A stretch of DNA of 64,000 bases from Shewanella algae (GCF_009183365.2 NZ_CP068230.1:1641001-1705000); one strand, 5' to 3'. Positions 32,525-41,130 are shown, counted from the stretch's first letter. Made by a program: numbers and translations. Notes: generated by a model not told the origin, from the letters alone.

Positions 32525-34672
32525 ATGGCTGTTTATGTGAGCCACAATCGCTCGGCATTAGTGCTGGGCGTGGCGTTATTGGCGTTGGATGCGAGTGTTC
32601 CCCTAGTGGCCGCCGAGGCTATGCAAACTGATACTGCTGGACTTAATGGCGATATTGAGCGTTTGAGTATTCATTATCGTCAGGCCTACCGCGGCAATGT
32701 GCCGGCTACAGAGTTGCCCCAAGCGATTACTGTACTAGATGAGCAACTGATTAAAGATACTGGGCTGACGCGTTTTCAAGACTTATTGGATTACTCCGCC
32801 AGTGTCGCTCGGCAAAACAACGGTGGTGGGCTGTGGGATAGTTTTTCGTTACGGGGCTTTCCTGGGAATGAAAATATGCCATCGGGCTATTTAATCAATG
32901 GTTTTAATGGTGGCCGGGGCTTTAGCGGTCACAGAGACCTATCGAATGTGGCCTATGTGGAAATCCTCAAAGGACCAGGTTCGGCGCTTTATGGGCGCTC
33001 GGAGCCTGGCGGGACTGTGAACATAGTGACTAAAAAGCCGCAGTACGAGACGCAAGGCTATTTAAAAGCGTCCGTGGGGAGTTTTGATCAATATCGTTTG
33101 GAAGGGGATTTTACCTCGGGGCTGACCGATACCTTAGCCTTTAGGATCAATGGCGCTTGGCAGGAGCATGACAGTTTTCGCGATTACGTGTTTAGCGATA
33201 AAAAGATTGTCACGCCATCGCTACGCTGGCAACTGTCGGATAAGTCATCGCTCCTGTATGAGGTTGAATATCTTAAGCAAGAACAGTTATTTGACCGTGG
33301 CGTAGTGGTGCTCAATAACGACTTTAATACCGTGCCCCGTTCGCGGTACTTGGGCGAGCCCAACGATGGGCCAACTAAAGTGGATGCGACTGGGCATCAG
33401 CTTACCTATGAGTATGAATTAAATGAGGATTGGTCGCTTACTGCGGGTTACAACTATCGCGATTCGAGTCTGAATGGCTACTCATCGGATGCAGAATTAG
33501 CAAAGGGGCGTCAATCCTTATACGACGATGGCCGTACTCTGACGCGGCAGCATCGCTATCGAGATTACGCCTCTGAGGATCATTCTGTGCGGGCCGAACT
33601 CAGCGGTCAGTTTGATACTGGCAGCATAAGACACAATCTGCTGCTCGGGATGGATGCCTATCATTACCGACTGAAAACGGGACTCTACCGTTATCGAGGC
33701 CAGAAGGGGGCCTATGCCATCGATCTCTTTGAGCCCCAATATGGCGCGACTCAGCCGGAGGTCGGTCTGCTGTATGAAAACCGAGAGACTCAAGATGCCT
33801 GGGGCACCTATATACAGGATCAATTGGAGTTAACCGAACACTGGAAACTGCATTTAGGTATAAGGTTTGACCGTTATTCCCAAGAAATCGCAGAGCAGGT
33901 GAACGCGAGTCTATCGGATCAAAGCGACCACAGAGTCAGCCCGAAAGTCGGATTAGTTTATCAATGGTCTGAGGCGTTAAGTGTTTACAGCTCTTATTCG
34001 GAAGGATTTTTACCGCTTTCTGGCACTGATTATGCGGGTAATCCCTTCGAGCCTGAGGAGAGCAAATCCGTTGAGTTGGGGGTTAAGTTCAACAGCACCT
34101 GGTTTGAGTTACCCGTCAATGGCAGTTTAGCTTGGTTTGATGCGCAAAAGAGCAATATCTTGACTTCAGATCCTGTCAATGTGGGCTTTTCGGCGACCCT
34201 TGGTGAAGCTAAGAGTACGGGGATTGAATTGGATGTCGCGGCCGAGCTGACAGAGAGCCTACAAGCGACCTTGTCCTATGCTTACCTGAATACACGTACG
34301 GCGAACGACAGCCTTAATCTTGATTGGGGTGTGTTAATCCCTGCGGGGAGTCCGCTGGTCAATGTGCCGAAACACACTGGCAGTGTCATTCTCAAGCAGG
34401 ACTTAAATGATCTTTCTATCGACGGTCATATAGGTGTGAGTTGGCGTTATGTGGACTCACGCTTGGGCGATTCGGCCGATCCGAGTTTTCAATTACCTAG
34501 TTATCAGTTACTTGGAATGTTCTTCACTGCTTGGCTTGGCGAAAACTTAAGTCTCGTGATCAATGTCGATAACCTGCTGGATGAGCACTATATTGCCAGT
34601 AGTTATTCGGCGCTTTGGGCCGTGCCGGGTGAGCCACGTAACATTAAAGTGAGTGTTAGCTATGAATTCTAA
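32525..34672 (+). CDS. TonB-dependent siderophore-type outer membrane receptor
   Basis: About 715 residues. I chose ATG 32525 (GGAG 6 nt upstream) over the ATG at 32501. A signal peptide runs to about residue 30 (VLGVALLALDASVPLVAAEA). The plug domain follows with LPQAITVLDEQLIKDTGLTR and VEILKGPGSALYGRSEPGG, then VNIVTKKPQ, the signature of siderophore receptors. The 22-strand barrel ends in the TonB C-terminal signature NVDNLLDEHYIASS and the terminal ...VSVSYEF with final Phe. It imports iron-siderophore or another metal complex, powered by TonB-ExbBD. I see no clear Fur box upstream. Its stop overlaps the start of the acyltransferase gene, so the two are cotranscribed. Confidence 0.9.
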   Translation: MAVYVSHNRSALVLGVALLALDASVPLVAAEAMQTDTAGLNGDIERLSIHYRQAYRGNVPATELPQAITVLDEQLIKDTGLTRFQDLLDYSASVARQNNGGGLWDSFSLRGFPGNENMPSGYLINGFNGGRGFSGHRDLSNVAYVEILKGPGSALYGRSEPGGTVNIVTKKPQYETQGYLKASVGSFDQYRLEGDFTSGLTDTLAFRINGAWQEHDSFRDYVFSDKKIVTPSLRWQLSDKSSLLYEVEYLKQEQLFDRGVVVLNNDFNTVPRSRYLGEPNDGPTKVDATGHQLTYEYELNEDWSLTAGYNYRDSSLNGYSSDAELAKGRQSLYDDGRTLTRQHRYRDYASEDHSVRAELSGQFDTGSIRHNLLLGMDAYHYRLKTGLYRYRGQKGAYAIDLFEPQYGATQPEVGLLYENRETQDAWGTYIQDQLELTEHWKLHLGIRFDRYSQEIAEQVNASLSDQSDHRVSPKVGLVYQWSEALSVYSSYSEGFLPLSGTDYAGNPFEPEESKSVELGVKFNSTWFELPVNGSLAWFDAQKSNILTSDPVNVGFSATLGEAKSTGIELDVAAELTESLQATLSYAYLNTRTANDSLNLDWGVLIPAGSPLVNVPKHTGSVILKQDLNDLSIDGHIGVSWRYVDSRLGDSADPSFQLPSYQLLGMFFTAWLGENLSLVINVDNLLDEHYIASSYSALWAVPGEPRNIKVSVSYEF

Positions 34673-35867
34673 TACCACAGTGACACCCTCCGCTTCGCCT
34701 GTGGCGCCTCAGCAGCAAGGGCGTCAGCGTATCAATAGCATCGACATGATGCGCGGTTTAGTGATGTTGATTATGTTGCTCGACCATGTGCGGGAGCGGT
34801 TTTTCCTGCATATGCAGGTGAGCGACCCAATGGATTTAAGCACAACAAACTGGGCGCTGTTTGTCAGCCGTTTTGCGGCGCACTTTTGTGCGCCGGTCTT
34901 CGTCTTTTTAACAGGGGTATCGGCCTGGCTTTACGCCAATCGTGGCTATGGTGAGCCGCGCTCTGCGCGCGAGTTTTTAATCAAGCGCGGACTCTTCTTA
35001 ATAGCCCTCGAAGTGCTGGTGATTAATTTCTCTTGGATGGGCAATTATCACACCCTGTGGCTGCAGGTGATTTGGGTGATAGGACTTAGCATGTTGGCCC
35101 TAGCGGCATTAATCAATCTCCCAAGGTTGTGGATGGTATTATTGGGGCTATTGATTGTCTTTGGCCATAACCTATTGTCGCCTATTCATTTTACGACAGA
35201 TGATTGGGGCTATAGTCTGTGGACGATACTGCATGACCGAGGTTATTTGATTGCCGAGGGCGAGCTAAAGCTGAAGATAAGTTACCCAGCCTTACCTTGG
35301 ATTGGTGTGATTTTATTGGGCTATGTGGCTGGCCCCGTCTTTGGCCGAGGGGTAGAAGCGTGGCAGCGTCAGCAAAAATTAATACTGCTAGGGCTTGGCT
35401 GTGTAGTGCTGTTTGGGTTGTTGCGTGGGTTAAATATCTACGGCGAGACGCTGCCTTGGCAGTTTGGCGATACTCTAGGCCAAACCTTAATGTCGGTATT
35501 TAATCTAACTAAGTATCCGCCATCACTTAGTTTTTTGTTGGTGACCTTGGGCGGGATGTTCTACGGCTTAGTGGTGTTTGAGCGCTATTTTGCCGCAGGC
35601 AGCGTATTAGGTAGGATGGGGCAGAGGTTAGCTGTGTTTGGCTCAGTGCCTATGTTCTTCTATATCTTGCATTTATATGTGTTGCTGTTGCTGTATTCGC
35701 TGGCTAAATGGTTATTTGGCGCAAACCATGGTGAGCTTTTTGGTGTGGCGCATATGGGGTGGGTGTGGCTGATAAGCTTAGTCTTGATCCCCTTGCTCTA
35801 TTACCCAGTACGCTGGTTTAGCCGTTATAAAGGGCAAAGTCAGCAGGCTTGGCTTAAATATCTCTAA
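34662..35867 (+). CDS. DUF1624 / HGSNAT-like multi-pass membrane acyltransferase
   Basis: About 401 residues from ATG 34662, which overlaps the receptor stop by 11 bp (the frame also contains an ATG at 34653). It matches the DUF1624 / heparan-alpha-glucosaminide N-acetyltransferase catalytic family: INSIDMMRGLVMLIMLLDHV is the conserved first membrane helix with the Asp-Met-x-Arg and His, followed by about ten transmembrane helices. The conserved segment VLGRMGQRLAVFGSVPMFFY is near residue 320. Such proteins transfer acyl groups across the inner membrane. The coupling to a TonB receptor is typical of Shewanella and related bacteria, but the substrate is not known; modification of an imported ligand is a guess. 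Confidence 0.85.
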   Translation: MNSNTTVTPSASPVAPQQQGRQRINSIDMMRGLVMLIMLLDHVRERFFLHMQVSDPMDLSTTNWALFVSRFAAHFCAPVFVFLTGVSAWLYANRGYGEPRSAREFLIKRGLFLIALEVLVINFSWMGNYHTLWLQVIWVIGLSMLALAALINLPRLWMVLLGLLIVFGHNLLSPIHFTTDDWGYSLWTILHDRGYLIAEGELKLKISYPALPWIGVILLGYVAGPVFGRGVEAWQRQQKLILLGLGCVVLFGLLRGLNIYGETLPWQFGDTLGQTLMSVFNLTKYPPSLSFLLVTLGGMFYGLVVFERYFAAGSVLGRMGQRLAVFGSVPMFFYILHLYVLLLLYSLAKWLFGANHGELFGVAHMGWVWLISLVLIPLLYYPVRWFSRYKGQSQQAWLKYL

Positions 35868-35930
35868 ACTGGCTTACGCTCAATTAATCCTCAATAAAAG
35901 TGGTAACGCCAGCGGCTAACGGCGCTGGCG

Positions 35931-36143
35931 ACTCAATATCCTCGCTATGGGTATCTGATGCTGCATGGTTTGCTCAGAGGTGAAGGCTGGGTTCCGAACC
36001 GTAAACGTACATATCGCCTCTACACCGAGGAAGGCTTGCAGGTCAGGAGGAAGAAGCGCAAGAAGCTAACCCGGCCAAAACAGCCCATGGAGGTGTCAAC
36101 GGCACCCAAAAACCGGGTAACTGTTAGATCAGGTCTGATCTAG
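35931..36143 (+). pseudogene. IS3-family transposase (OrfB) fragment
   Basis: Reads QYPRYGYLMLHGLLRGEGW then VPNRKRTYRLYTEEGLQVRR and KKRKKLTRPKQ, the HTH_21 segment of IS3-family (IS2/IS407-like) OrfB. It lacks a start and the whole DDE catalytic domain. The frame runs straight into the 57-bp IS end, so an internal deletion joined the front of orfB to the element's right terminus. Confidence 0.75.
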
Positions 36144-36153
36144 TACATCTAAT
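36097..36153 (+). repeat. ~57-bp insertion-sequence end, copy 2
   Basis: Near-identical direct copy of 29693-29750, here forming the terminus of the deleted IS3-type element. The two copies bound the hydrolase-regulator-receptor-acyltransferase block of about 6.4 kb. Confidence 0.7.
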
Positions 36154-36170
36154 GAATTTATTGTCACCCC

Positions 36171-36668
36171 AAAACCACCTCCTATGGAGGTGGTGATCGT
36201 CAAGTCGGGGCTCAGCCCGAAGAGTGCCCATACTGCATACTGACTCGGTTTGTTACCAGCAAATCAAGGAGTAAGCAGTATGAGCCGATATGAAAGTGCA
36301 TCGCACGTCTTCTATCGCTGTCAGTATCACATTGTATGGACGCCAAAGTATAGACACAGGATCTTGAAGGGCCGAGTTGGGCAGGAGGTTTGTCGAAGTA
36401 TTTATATCTATAGCGGTATGAAGAAGTGTCGGATAGTAGAGCTAAATGTCCAGATAGACCATGTTCACTTACTGGTGAGACTTCCGCCAAGCTTGAGTAT
36501 CTTCAGTGGGAGCAAACGAAGAGATCATTCGTCGATATGTAAGGTATCAACAGAAAGTAGAGGCAGAGGAATCAAACGGTCAGATCAAGCTTGGTTTGGA
36601 TGGGTGATTCTTTTAGCCCCCTTCTAGGGGGCTGTTCAAAGCCACCTGCTATGCAGGTGGATTTTTTA
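36171..36668 (+). mobile_element. IS200-like element with an internal deletion
   Basis: Left-end hairpin ACCACCTCC-TAT-GGAGGTGGT (36074+100: 36174-36194) and right-end hairpin CCACCTGC-TAT-GCAGGTGG (36642-36660) are the subterminal stem-loops that the Y1 transposase of IS200/IS605 elements recognises. A further AGCCCCC/GGGGGCT stem (36615-36633) lies just inside the right end. Total length about 500 bp against about 700 bp for intact IS200-type elements, due to loss of the middle of tnpA. Confidence 0.7.
36280..36607 (+). pseudogene. tnpA: tnpA (Y1 HUH transposase) with internal deletion and frameshift
   Basis: The N-terminal ~75 codons match IS200 TnpA (SHVFYRCQYHIVWTPKYRHR, and the HUH metal motif in QIDHVHLLVRLPPSLSI). 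Then the frame shifts: the authentic C-terminus (GANEEIIRRYVRYQQKVEAE through GQIKLGLDG, stop 36605-36607) is in the +1 frame from about 36506. The missing middle normally contains the catalytic tyrosine, so the product cannot transpose, though the element might be moved by a related TnpA in trans. The apparent uninterrupted frame to 36627 is a chimera of real N-terminus and out-of-frame sequence. Confidence 0.8.
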
Positions 36669-36676
36669 CTGAAACG

Positions 36677-37900
36677 TCATCGTTTTGATGCGACGGATAA
36701 ATTTCCATCAGCAGCTGTCTCAATGTACTCACTCCACCAGTTCATCATAGGACGTCGCCGCTCCAGGAAGTCGGAGCGGTTATATGCCGCCCGTACTGAA
36801 TTGGCATCGACATGTGATAACGCTGATTCGATAAGGTCAGATTCAAACCCTTCTTCATTGAGAATGGTGCTTGCTAAGGAGCGAAGACCATGGCTAACAA
36901 GTCTTCCACCATATCCCATACGTTTTAAGGCCATATTAGCTGTCTGCGTATTGCAGTGAGTTTTTGGATCTCTATCTGATGGAAATATAAATTCTCTGTG
37001 GCCACTTATTGGCTTGATGGCTTCGAGTATGCCGAGCATCTGTTGGGTAAGCGGAATAACGTGCACTCGACGCTTTTTCATCTTCTCTGCAGGTATTGTC
37101 CAAATTAGCTTCTCCAAATCTAATTCATCCCAGCGTGCCATGGCGGCTTCAGAGGGACGTGTCATAGTGTGTAACTGCCACTCTATAAGACAGCGTGTTA
37201 CACGTTTAATGGAAGCTTGGGAAAGCGAGCGCATGAGTTCGGGGAGCTCTGATGGGGCTAGGGTAGCCATGTTCTCTTTTTTGGGCTTCTTAAATGCAGT
37301 ATGAATTTTTACTAACGGATTCGCTACGATGTAACCGGAGTTGACACCATGGTTCATAATTTCATTTAGCCGCTGACTCAGGCGTTTAATGGTCTCTAAA
37401 CTGCCTGAAGCTTCTATTGGTCGAAATAGCTTTATGACGTTTGGAGCGGTGATTTTAGTGAGTGGGTAGTTACCAAATTCAGGGAAAACATGTCTCTCTA
37501 ATGAGCGCCAAGTTTTAGTGGCATGATCTTCTGTTACTTCGTGCTTTTTAATCTCTAACCATTCAGCTGCAACATTCCTCAGCGTGTACATAGTTTCTTG
37601 TTTGTTTTTGAGTGATTCTTGTTCGCGTTTTTCTTTCGGGTCTACACCTGTTGCTACTAGTTGTCGGTATTCCAAAACTAACTCGCGCGCTTTCGCTAGA
37701 CCAATTTCAGGGTAGGGACCAATACCTATATTAACCCGCTTTTTGGTGATGGGATGATAATAGTTGAAGTTCCAAAGCTTAGAGCCGTTAGTTCTGACTC
37801 GTAGTTGTAACCCTCCACCATCAGATAAGACAATGTCCTTAGGGCCTGGCTTTTGATTCTTGATTTGGGTGTTGGTGAGACGCGTTGTGCTGGTGGCCAT
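36677..37900 (-). CDS. int: Tyrosine recombinase integrase of the island (P4-like)
   Basis: 407 residues from ATG 37900, chosen because GGGGG lies 7 nt upstream on the minus strand; an open frame reaches 37951. N-terminal DUF4102 (DNA-arm binding, LSDGGGLQLRVRTNGSKLWN), a SAM-like core-binding domain (about 100-190), then the catalytic domain: Arg in HTMTRPSEAAMARW, HGLR in VSHGLRSLAST, the second His in LSHVD, and the nucleophile Tyr in VRAAYNRSDFLERR. It points away from ssrA with about 200 bp between the gene and the 3' end of tmRNA, the usual arrangement for ssrA-integrating islands. Likely catalyses integration and, with a directionality factor not seen here, excision. Confidence 0.93.
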   Translation of the reverse strand: MATSTTRLTNTQIKNQKPGPKDIVLSDGGGLQLRVRTNGSKLWNFNYYHPITKKRVNIGIGPYPEIGLAKARELVLEYRQLVATGVDPKEKREQESLKNKQETMYTLRNVAAEWLEIKKHEVTEDHATKTWRSLERHVFPEFGNYPLTKITAPNVIKLFRPIEASGSLETIKRLSQRLNEIMNHGVNSGYIVANPLVKIHTAFKKPKKENMATLAPSELPELMRSLSQASIKRVTRCLIEWQLHTMTRPSEAAMARWDELDLEKLIWTIPAEKMKKRRVHVIPLTQQMLGILEAIKPISGHREFIFPSDRDPKTHCNTQTANMALKRMGYGGRLVSHGLRSLASTILNEEGFESDLIESALSHVDANSVRAAYNRSDFLERRRPMMNWWSEYIETAADGNLSVASKR

Positions 37901-37941
37901 ATTTACCCCCGATAGCCTCAAGTTGGATAATTTATAATCAT

Positions 37942-37990
37942 GGTATTCCAAGAGTAAGTCAAATCACCTTGGAATACCGTTTGGAATACT
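37942..37990. repeat. Three TTGGAATAC boxes upstream of int
   Basis: GGTATTCCAAG (37942-37952, inverted), CTTGGAATACC (37968-37978) and TTTGGAATACT (37980-37990). The first two form an inverted pair. Located between the int promoter side and the ssrA end, they fit arm-type integrase sites or an int operator. Confidence 0.5.
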
Positions 37991-38067
37991 AAAGCTGTGA
38001 GATTCAGTGAGACTATTTGATACGTTTTGGTACGCAATCTGTTGATTTTGTTGTTTTTTAGGCAATA

Positions 38068-38093
38068 AAAAAGACGTCCGAAGACGTCTTTTT
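38068..38093. terminator. Bidirectional terminator between ssrA and int
   Basis: AAAAAGACGTC-CGAA-GACGTCTTTTT, a perfect stem with T-runs on both strands. It ends ssrA transcription (minus strand). It lies just past the tmRNA 3' end, near or inside the attachment region. Confidence 0.85.
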
Positions 38094-38102
38094 ACTTTGA
38101 AT

Positions 38103-38457
38103 TGGTGGAGGCGGCGGGACTTGAACCCGCGTCCGAAAAACCTACGCTCAAGGCGCTACATGCTTAGTCTCTCTTTTGTTTAACCGGTCGAACTCCGAAA
38201 GACAGGATTCCAAACGGTGAGCCTGGTACTGTTTCGCGGTTCACCCCCAGACAAGGTTCCCTCGCTAGCACTATGTAAGGTGACCATCAAATCCACTGCC
38301 CATGTGCGAGACCTGTGGTAGATGGCTAGCGGCCTTAGGCTGCTAGAGCGTAGTTATCGTCGTTTGCAACTATAACTGTGCGGCTTTTTACGAGGCCAAC
38401 CGCCCCTCGGCATGCTCCCGGAGTTTCGCGAATCCCGTCGAATCCAGAATCGCCCCC
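38103..38457 (-). ncRNA. ssrA: tmRNA (transfer-messenger RNA)
   Basis: On the minus strand the 5' end GGGGGCGATTCTGG (from 38457) and the 3' end ...CCGCCTCCACCA (to 38103) pair to form the tRNA-like acceptor, and GGTTCAAGTCCCGCC-type T-arm sequence is present. The tag frame decodes as ANDDNYALAA followed by TAA, close to E. coli ANDENYALAA. It rescues stalled ribosomes together with SmpB, encoded 116 bp upstream. Its 3' end is the likely chromosomal attachment site of the island. Confidence 0.97.
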
Positions 38458-38573
38458 GTGATGTTTTGATTGTAACCCCTTTACCGCCGGCTTACCAAGG
38501 CTTTAATTGACAAAGGGCAATCACTTGCTGGTTATCCGCACAATTTGCGTGCGAAATAACGGCAAAATATCAG

Positions 38574-39059
38574 TTACTTGCTTTTCATGACCCGGGCTTT
38601 CTCGATAGCCCAGTCACGTTGTTTAATATCATCGCGCTTATCGTGGGCTTTCTTACCTTTACCCAAGCCTATCTCAACCTTGACCCAGGCACCTTTGCGC
38701 CAGTACATGGAGATAGGCACTATGGCGTAACCCTGTCTTTCAACCAAGCCGGCCAGACGGTCCAGCTCACGGCGATTGAGCAGCAGTTTACGCATGCGGG
38801 TCGGGTCGCAGACCACATGAGTCGATGCCGCGCTGAGTGGGGTGATATTACAGTTGTGCAGGAAGGCTTCGCCATTTTTCAGCATGACAAAGCTTTCCGA
38901 CAGATTCACCTTGCCGGCGCGGATGGATTTGACCTCCCATCCCATCAGGGACAGACCGGCCTCGAATTTTTCATCGAAGCGATATTCAAAGGTCGCACGC
39001 TTGTTCCGGGCAATGGTTGCCGGAGCGTTTGCGGATTTTTTTGCATTCTTCTTAGCCAT
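38574..39059 (-). CDS. smpB: SsrA-binding protein SmpB
   Basis: 161 residues from ATG 39059 (MAKKNAKKSANAPATIARNK); the longer open frame to 39182 lacks conservation. OB-fold RNA-binding protein with family motifs FEYRFDEKFEAGLSLMGWEV, NCNITPL, RKLLLNRRELDRL and the C-terminal basic tail AHDKRDDIKQRDWAIEKARV that reaches the ribosomal decoding centre. It binds tmRNA and delivers it to stalled ribosomes. Same strand as ssrA and directly upstream of it, a common gammaproteobacterial order. It is divergent from ratA, with about 207 bp between the starts. Confidence 0.97.
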   Translation of the reverse strand: MAKKNAKKSANAPATIARNKRATFEYRFDEKFEAGLSLMGWEVKSIRAGKVNLSESFVMLKNGEAFLHNCNITPLSAASTHVVCDPTRMRKLLLNRRELDRLAGLVERQGYAIVPISMYWRKGAWVKVEIGLGKGKKAHDKRDDIKQRDWAIEKARVMKSK

Positions 39060-39266
39060 AGGCTGGCTATTATACGCAGCAGCCACCAATTTGGAATTGG
39101 CCTGGAAGAATATTTTGAGTTGTGGGCAGTAGCTTAGGGTTTTGTTGCTGGCTTTTTGAGCGCTTATGGTGGCCGCTCCCATTGCGATGGAACAAAGGAT
39201 GCGTTTTTCGGCCGGCGTGCTAAAATCCGGGTCTGTTTTTGATCAGCCAAGAGTATCAACCAACGG

Positions 39267-39704
39267 ATGCCACAGATTTCCCGCAGTGTTCTGGTGCGTT
39301 ACAGTGCGATGCAGATGTACCAGCTAGTCAATGATGTCGAGTCTTATAAAGAGTTTCTTCCCGGTTGCGTTGGCGGTAAGGTGCTGGAGTTTGATGGCAA
39401 AACCATGCTGGCATCGGTGGATATCAGTAAGGCCGGGATCAGCAAAACCTTTACCACCCGTAATCAGGTGGTGGAAGGCAAGAGTATCGAGCTGCAACTG
39501 GAGAATGGTCCTTTCAAGCATTTGACCGGCCATTGGTATTTTACCGAATTGGCCGAGGATGCCTGTAAGGTGGAGTTTGAGTTGAATTTTGAGTTCTCCA
39601 GCTCCTTGGTTGGTATGGCATTCGGCAAGGTGTTCAAAGAGTTGGTTACCTCTATGGTGACGGCTTTTACTCAACGGGCGAAGGAAGTATACAGTGGCAA
39701 GTGA
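39267..39704 (+). CDS. ratA: RatA / coenzyme Q-binding START-domain protein
   Basis: 145 residues, almost all one polyketide-cyclase/START-like domain: PQISRSVLVRYSAMQMYQLV, NDVESYKEFLPGC and the C-terminal helix GMAFGKVFKELVTSMVTAFT. The family is annotated both as the RatA ribosome-association toxin and as a homologue of the ubiquinone chaperone Coq10; the latter is probably its general role. It lies divergent from smpB and overlaps rnfH by 11 bp, the conserved ratA-rnfH pair. Start ATG 39267. Confidence 0.93.
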   Translation: MPQISRSVLVRYSAMQMYQLVNDVESYKEFLPGCVGGKVLEFDGKTMLASVDISKAGISKTFTTRNQVVEGKSIELQLENGPFKHLTGHWYFTELAEDACKVEFELNFEFSSSLVGMAFGKVFKELVTSMVTAFTQRAKEVYSGK

Positions 39705-40029
39705 ACAGGAAAAATTCAGTGTCGATGTCATTTATGCATTACCGACACAACAGAAGGTGATCAGTGTTTCCGTGACGCCGGGTACCAGTTTTATTGAGGC
39801 TGTGCGTCAGAGTAACATCCAGGCCTTTTTCCCAGAGATTGATTTGGAAACGGTGAAACTCGGCACCTTCAGCCGTCAGGTCAAACACGATGAAGAAGTT
39901 GAGCCCGGGCAGAGAATCGAAATCTATCGCCCCTTGATTGCCGACCCCAAAGAGGTGCGCCGCAAGCGCGCCGAAAAAGCAGCCGAGGAAGGGCGCATCA
40001 ATAAAGTGACCGGCGCCAAAATCAGCTGA
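39694..40029 (+). CDS. rnfH: RnfH family ubiquitin-like protein
   Basis: 111 residues starting at GTG 39694 inside the end of ratA, with AAGGAAG as SD. Beta-grasp fold: FSVDVIYALPTQQKVISVSV, PGTSFIEAVRQSNI, and the closing VEPGQRIEIYRPLIADPKEV followed by a Lys/Arg/Glu-rich tail (RRKRAEKAAEEGRINK), the family signature. Function is unsettled; the genes are nearly always paired with ratA. It is followed by a strong terminator. Confidence 0.93.
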   Translation: MASEQEKFSVDVIYALPTQQKVISVSVTPGTSFIEAVRQSNIQAFFPEIDLETVKLGTFSRQVKHDEEVEPGQRIEIYRPLIADPKEVRRKRAEKAAEEGRINKVTGAKIS

Positions 40030-40048
40030 GTGACTTGAGTAAAAGCAA

Positions 40049-40086
40049 GATATTAAAAAAGCGCCTGTTGGCGCTTTTTTAATATC
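40049..40086. terminator. Bidirectional terminator between rnfH and bamE
   Basis: Perfect 17-bp stem GATATTAAAAAAGCGCC with TGTT loop and T-runs on both strands, ending the convergent ratA-rnfH and bamE transcripts. Confidence 0.9.
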
Positions 40087-40114
40087 TTTGTCTGTGCAAG
40101 CTTGGAATTCGGAA

Positions 40115-40612
40115 TTACTTACCGTCCTGCTGGTGCTTATTCATTTTGGCGGGATCTTGCTCTTCAACCAGAGGCTTTTCATCACCGCGTTGCTGCGGGA
40201 TCTGCGGCGTCAGCTCTGGGCTGTTGGCCATTGGCAGGCTGCTTTGCTCCAGTGGGGTATTGAATTCATTACTCAGTTCATAATCCCCTGTGACTTTGGC
40301 CAATTGATCACCGGTAAAATGCAGGATCAGTTCCTTATGGGTAATACTGGCATCACGACCACTCTTGTAATGGTAAACATAGTACCAGGTATCATCCTTG
40401 AAGCTGTCACGCAGCACAGGACGCCCAAGCACAAATTCCACCTGTTCCTTGGTCATGTCGATGCGCAGCTTTTCCACCTGCTGAGGCTCCATATAGTTGC
40501 CCTGTGGAATATCAGGCTTGTACACCAGCCAGTCAAAGACACTGCAGGCACTGAGTGAGAGGGTGAGCGCACTGACGCTCAGCAGGGTAAGACTTTGCTT
40601 TTTAATTGACAT
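40115..40612 (-). CDS. bamE: Outer membrane assembly lipoprotein BamE (SmpA)
   Basis: 165 residues: signal peptide with lipobox LSAC (Cys near 23), then the SmpA/OmlA domain with VYKPDIPQGNYMEPQQVEKL, RIDMTKEQVEFVLGRPVLRD and DTWYYVYHYKSG. It is the small lipoprotein of the BAM complex that inserts beta-barrel proteins into the outer membrane. The C-terminal ~45 residues are a Pro/Gln/Glu-rich tail, longer than in E. coli BamE (113 residues). Convergent with rnfH. Start ATG 40612. Confidence 0.95.
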   Translation of the reverse strand: MSIKKQSLTLLSVSALTLSLSACSVFDWLVYKPDIPQGNYMEPQQVEKLRIDMTKEQVEFVLGRPVLRDSFKDDTWYYVYHYKSGRDASITHKELILHFTGDQLAKVTGDYELSNEFNTPLEQSSLPMANSPELTPQIPQQRGDEKPLVEEQDPAKMNKHQQDGK

Positions 40613-41130
40613 TGAATGTGCTACTTCATGAAAAACTGTCGGCCATAATACCCAAGCCCAGCCCGTGCTGACAAGGGCTATTGACTCGGCGCTTGAGGCT
40701 TCGACAACATAAAAGTGACTTGGTTCGTCTCTCTGTTGCCAAATTGTTGTCTTGGCTCAAATTAACACCTGGCAAATAGAATAAGTTAACGGGGGCGGCG
40801 GCTGATTCTTCCTGGTTTAGCTAAGCGCACCATGACAGACTGACAAGAAATTTGAAATCGCTTTACCGGCTTGCAATAAGCCTGCTGCAGCATTGAAAAC
40901 TATTTGTATTTAAAAGACTTATTTTTATATTTGCGCAAAATTTCGGTTATCAAGGTCTATAAAGCTGGCTATACTGAAACTCCCGTGATAGGCCTGAGCA
41001 AAAGCTAGTTTGGGCCGTTTCTAGTATCCATGCATTTTTAGGGCTGAACTTGGTCTTAGTGGCAAAGTGCATCCCGGAATATAAGAGTGACAAACAACAG
41101 CCCTCTATCGCCATTTGTTAAGGAGTCTTG
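40613..41130. other. Intergenic region between bamE and the CPA2 antiporter
   Basis: About 520 bp between divergent genes. It should contain both promoters, but I cannot place them with confidence; no repeat, RNA gene or small ORF with a good ribosome-binding site stands out. Confidence 0.4.

Noticed and set aside
36280..36627. Apparently complete 116-residue IS200 transposase
   Set aside because: The C-terminal 40 residues are out-of-frame sequence; the true C-terminus is in the +1 frame and the catalytic part is missing.
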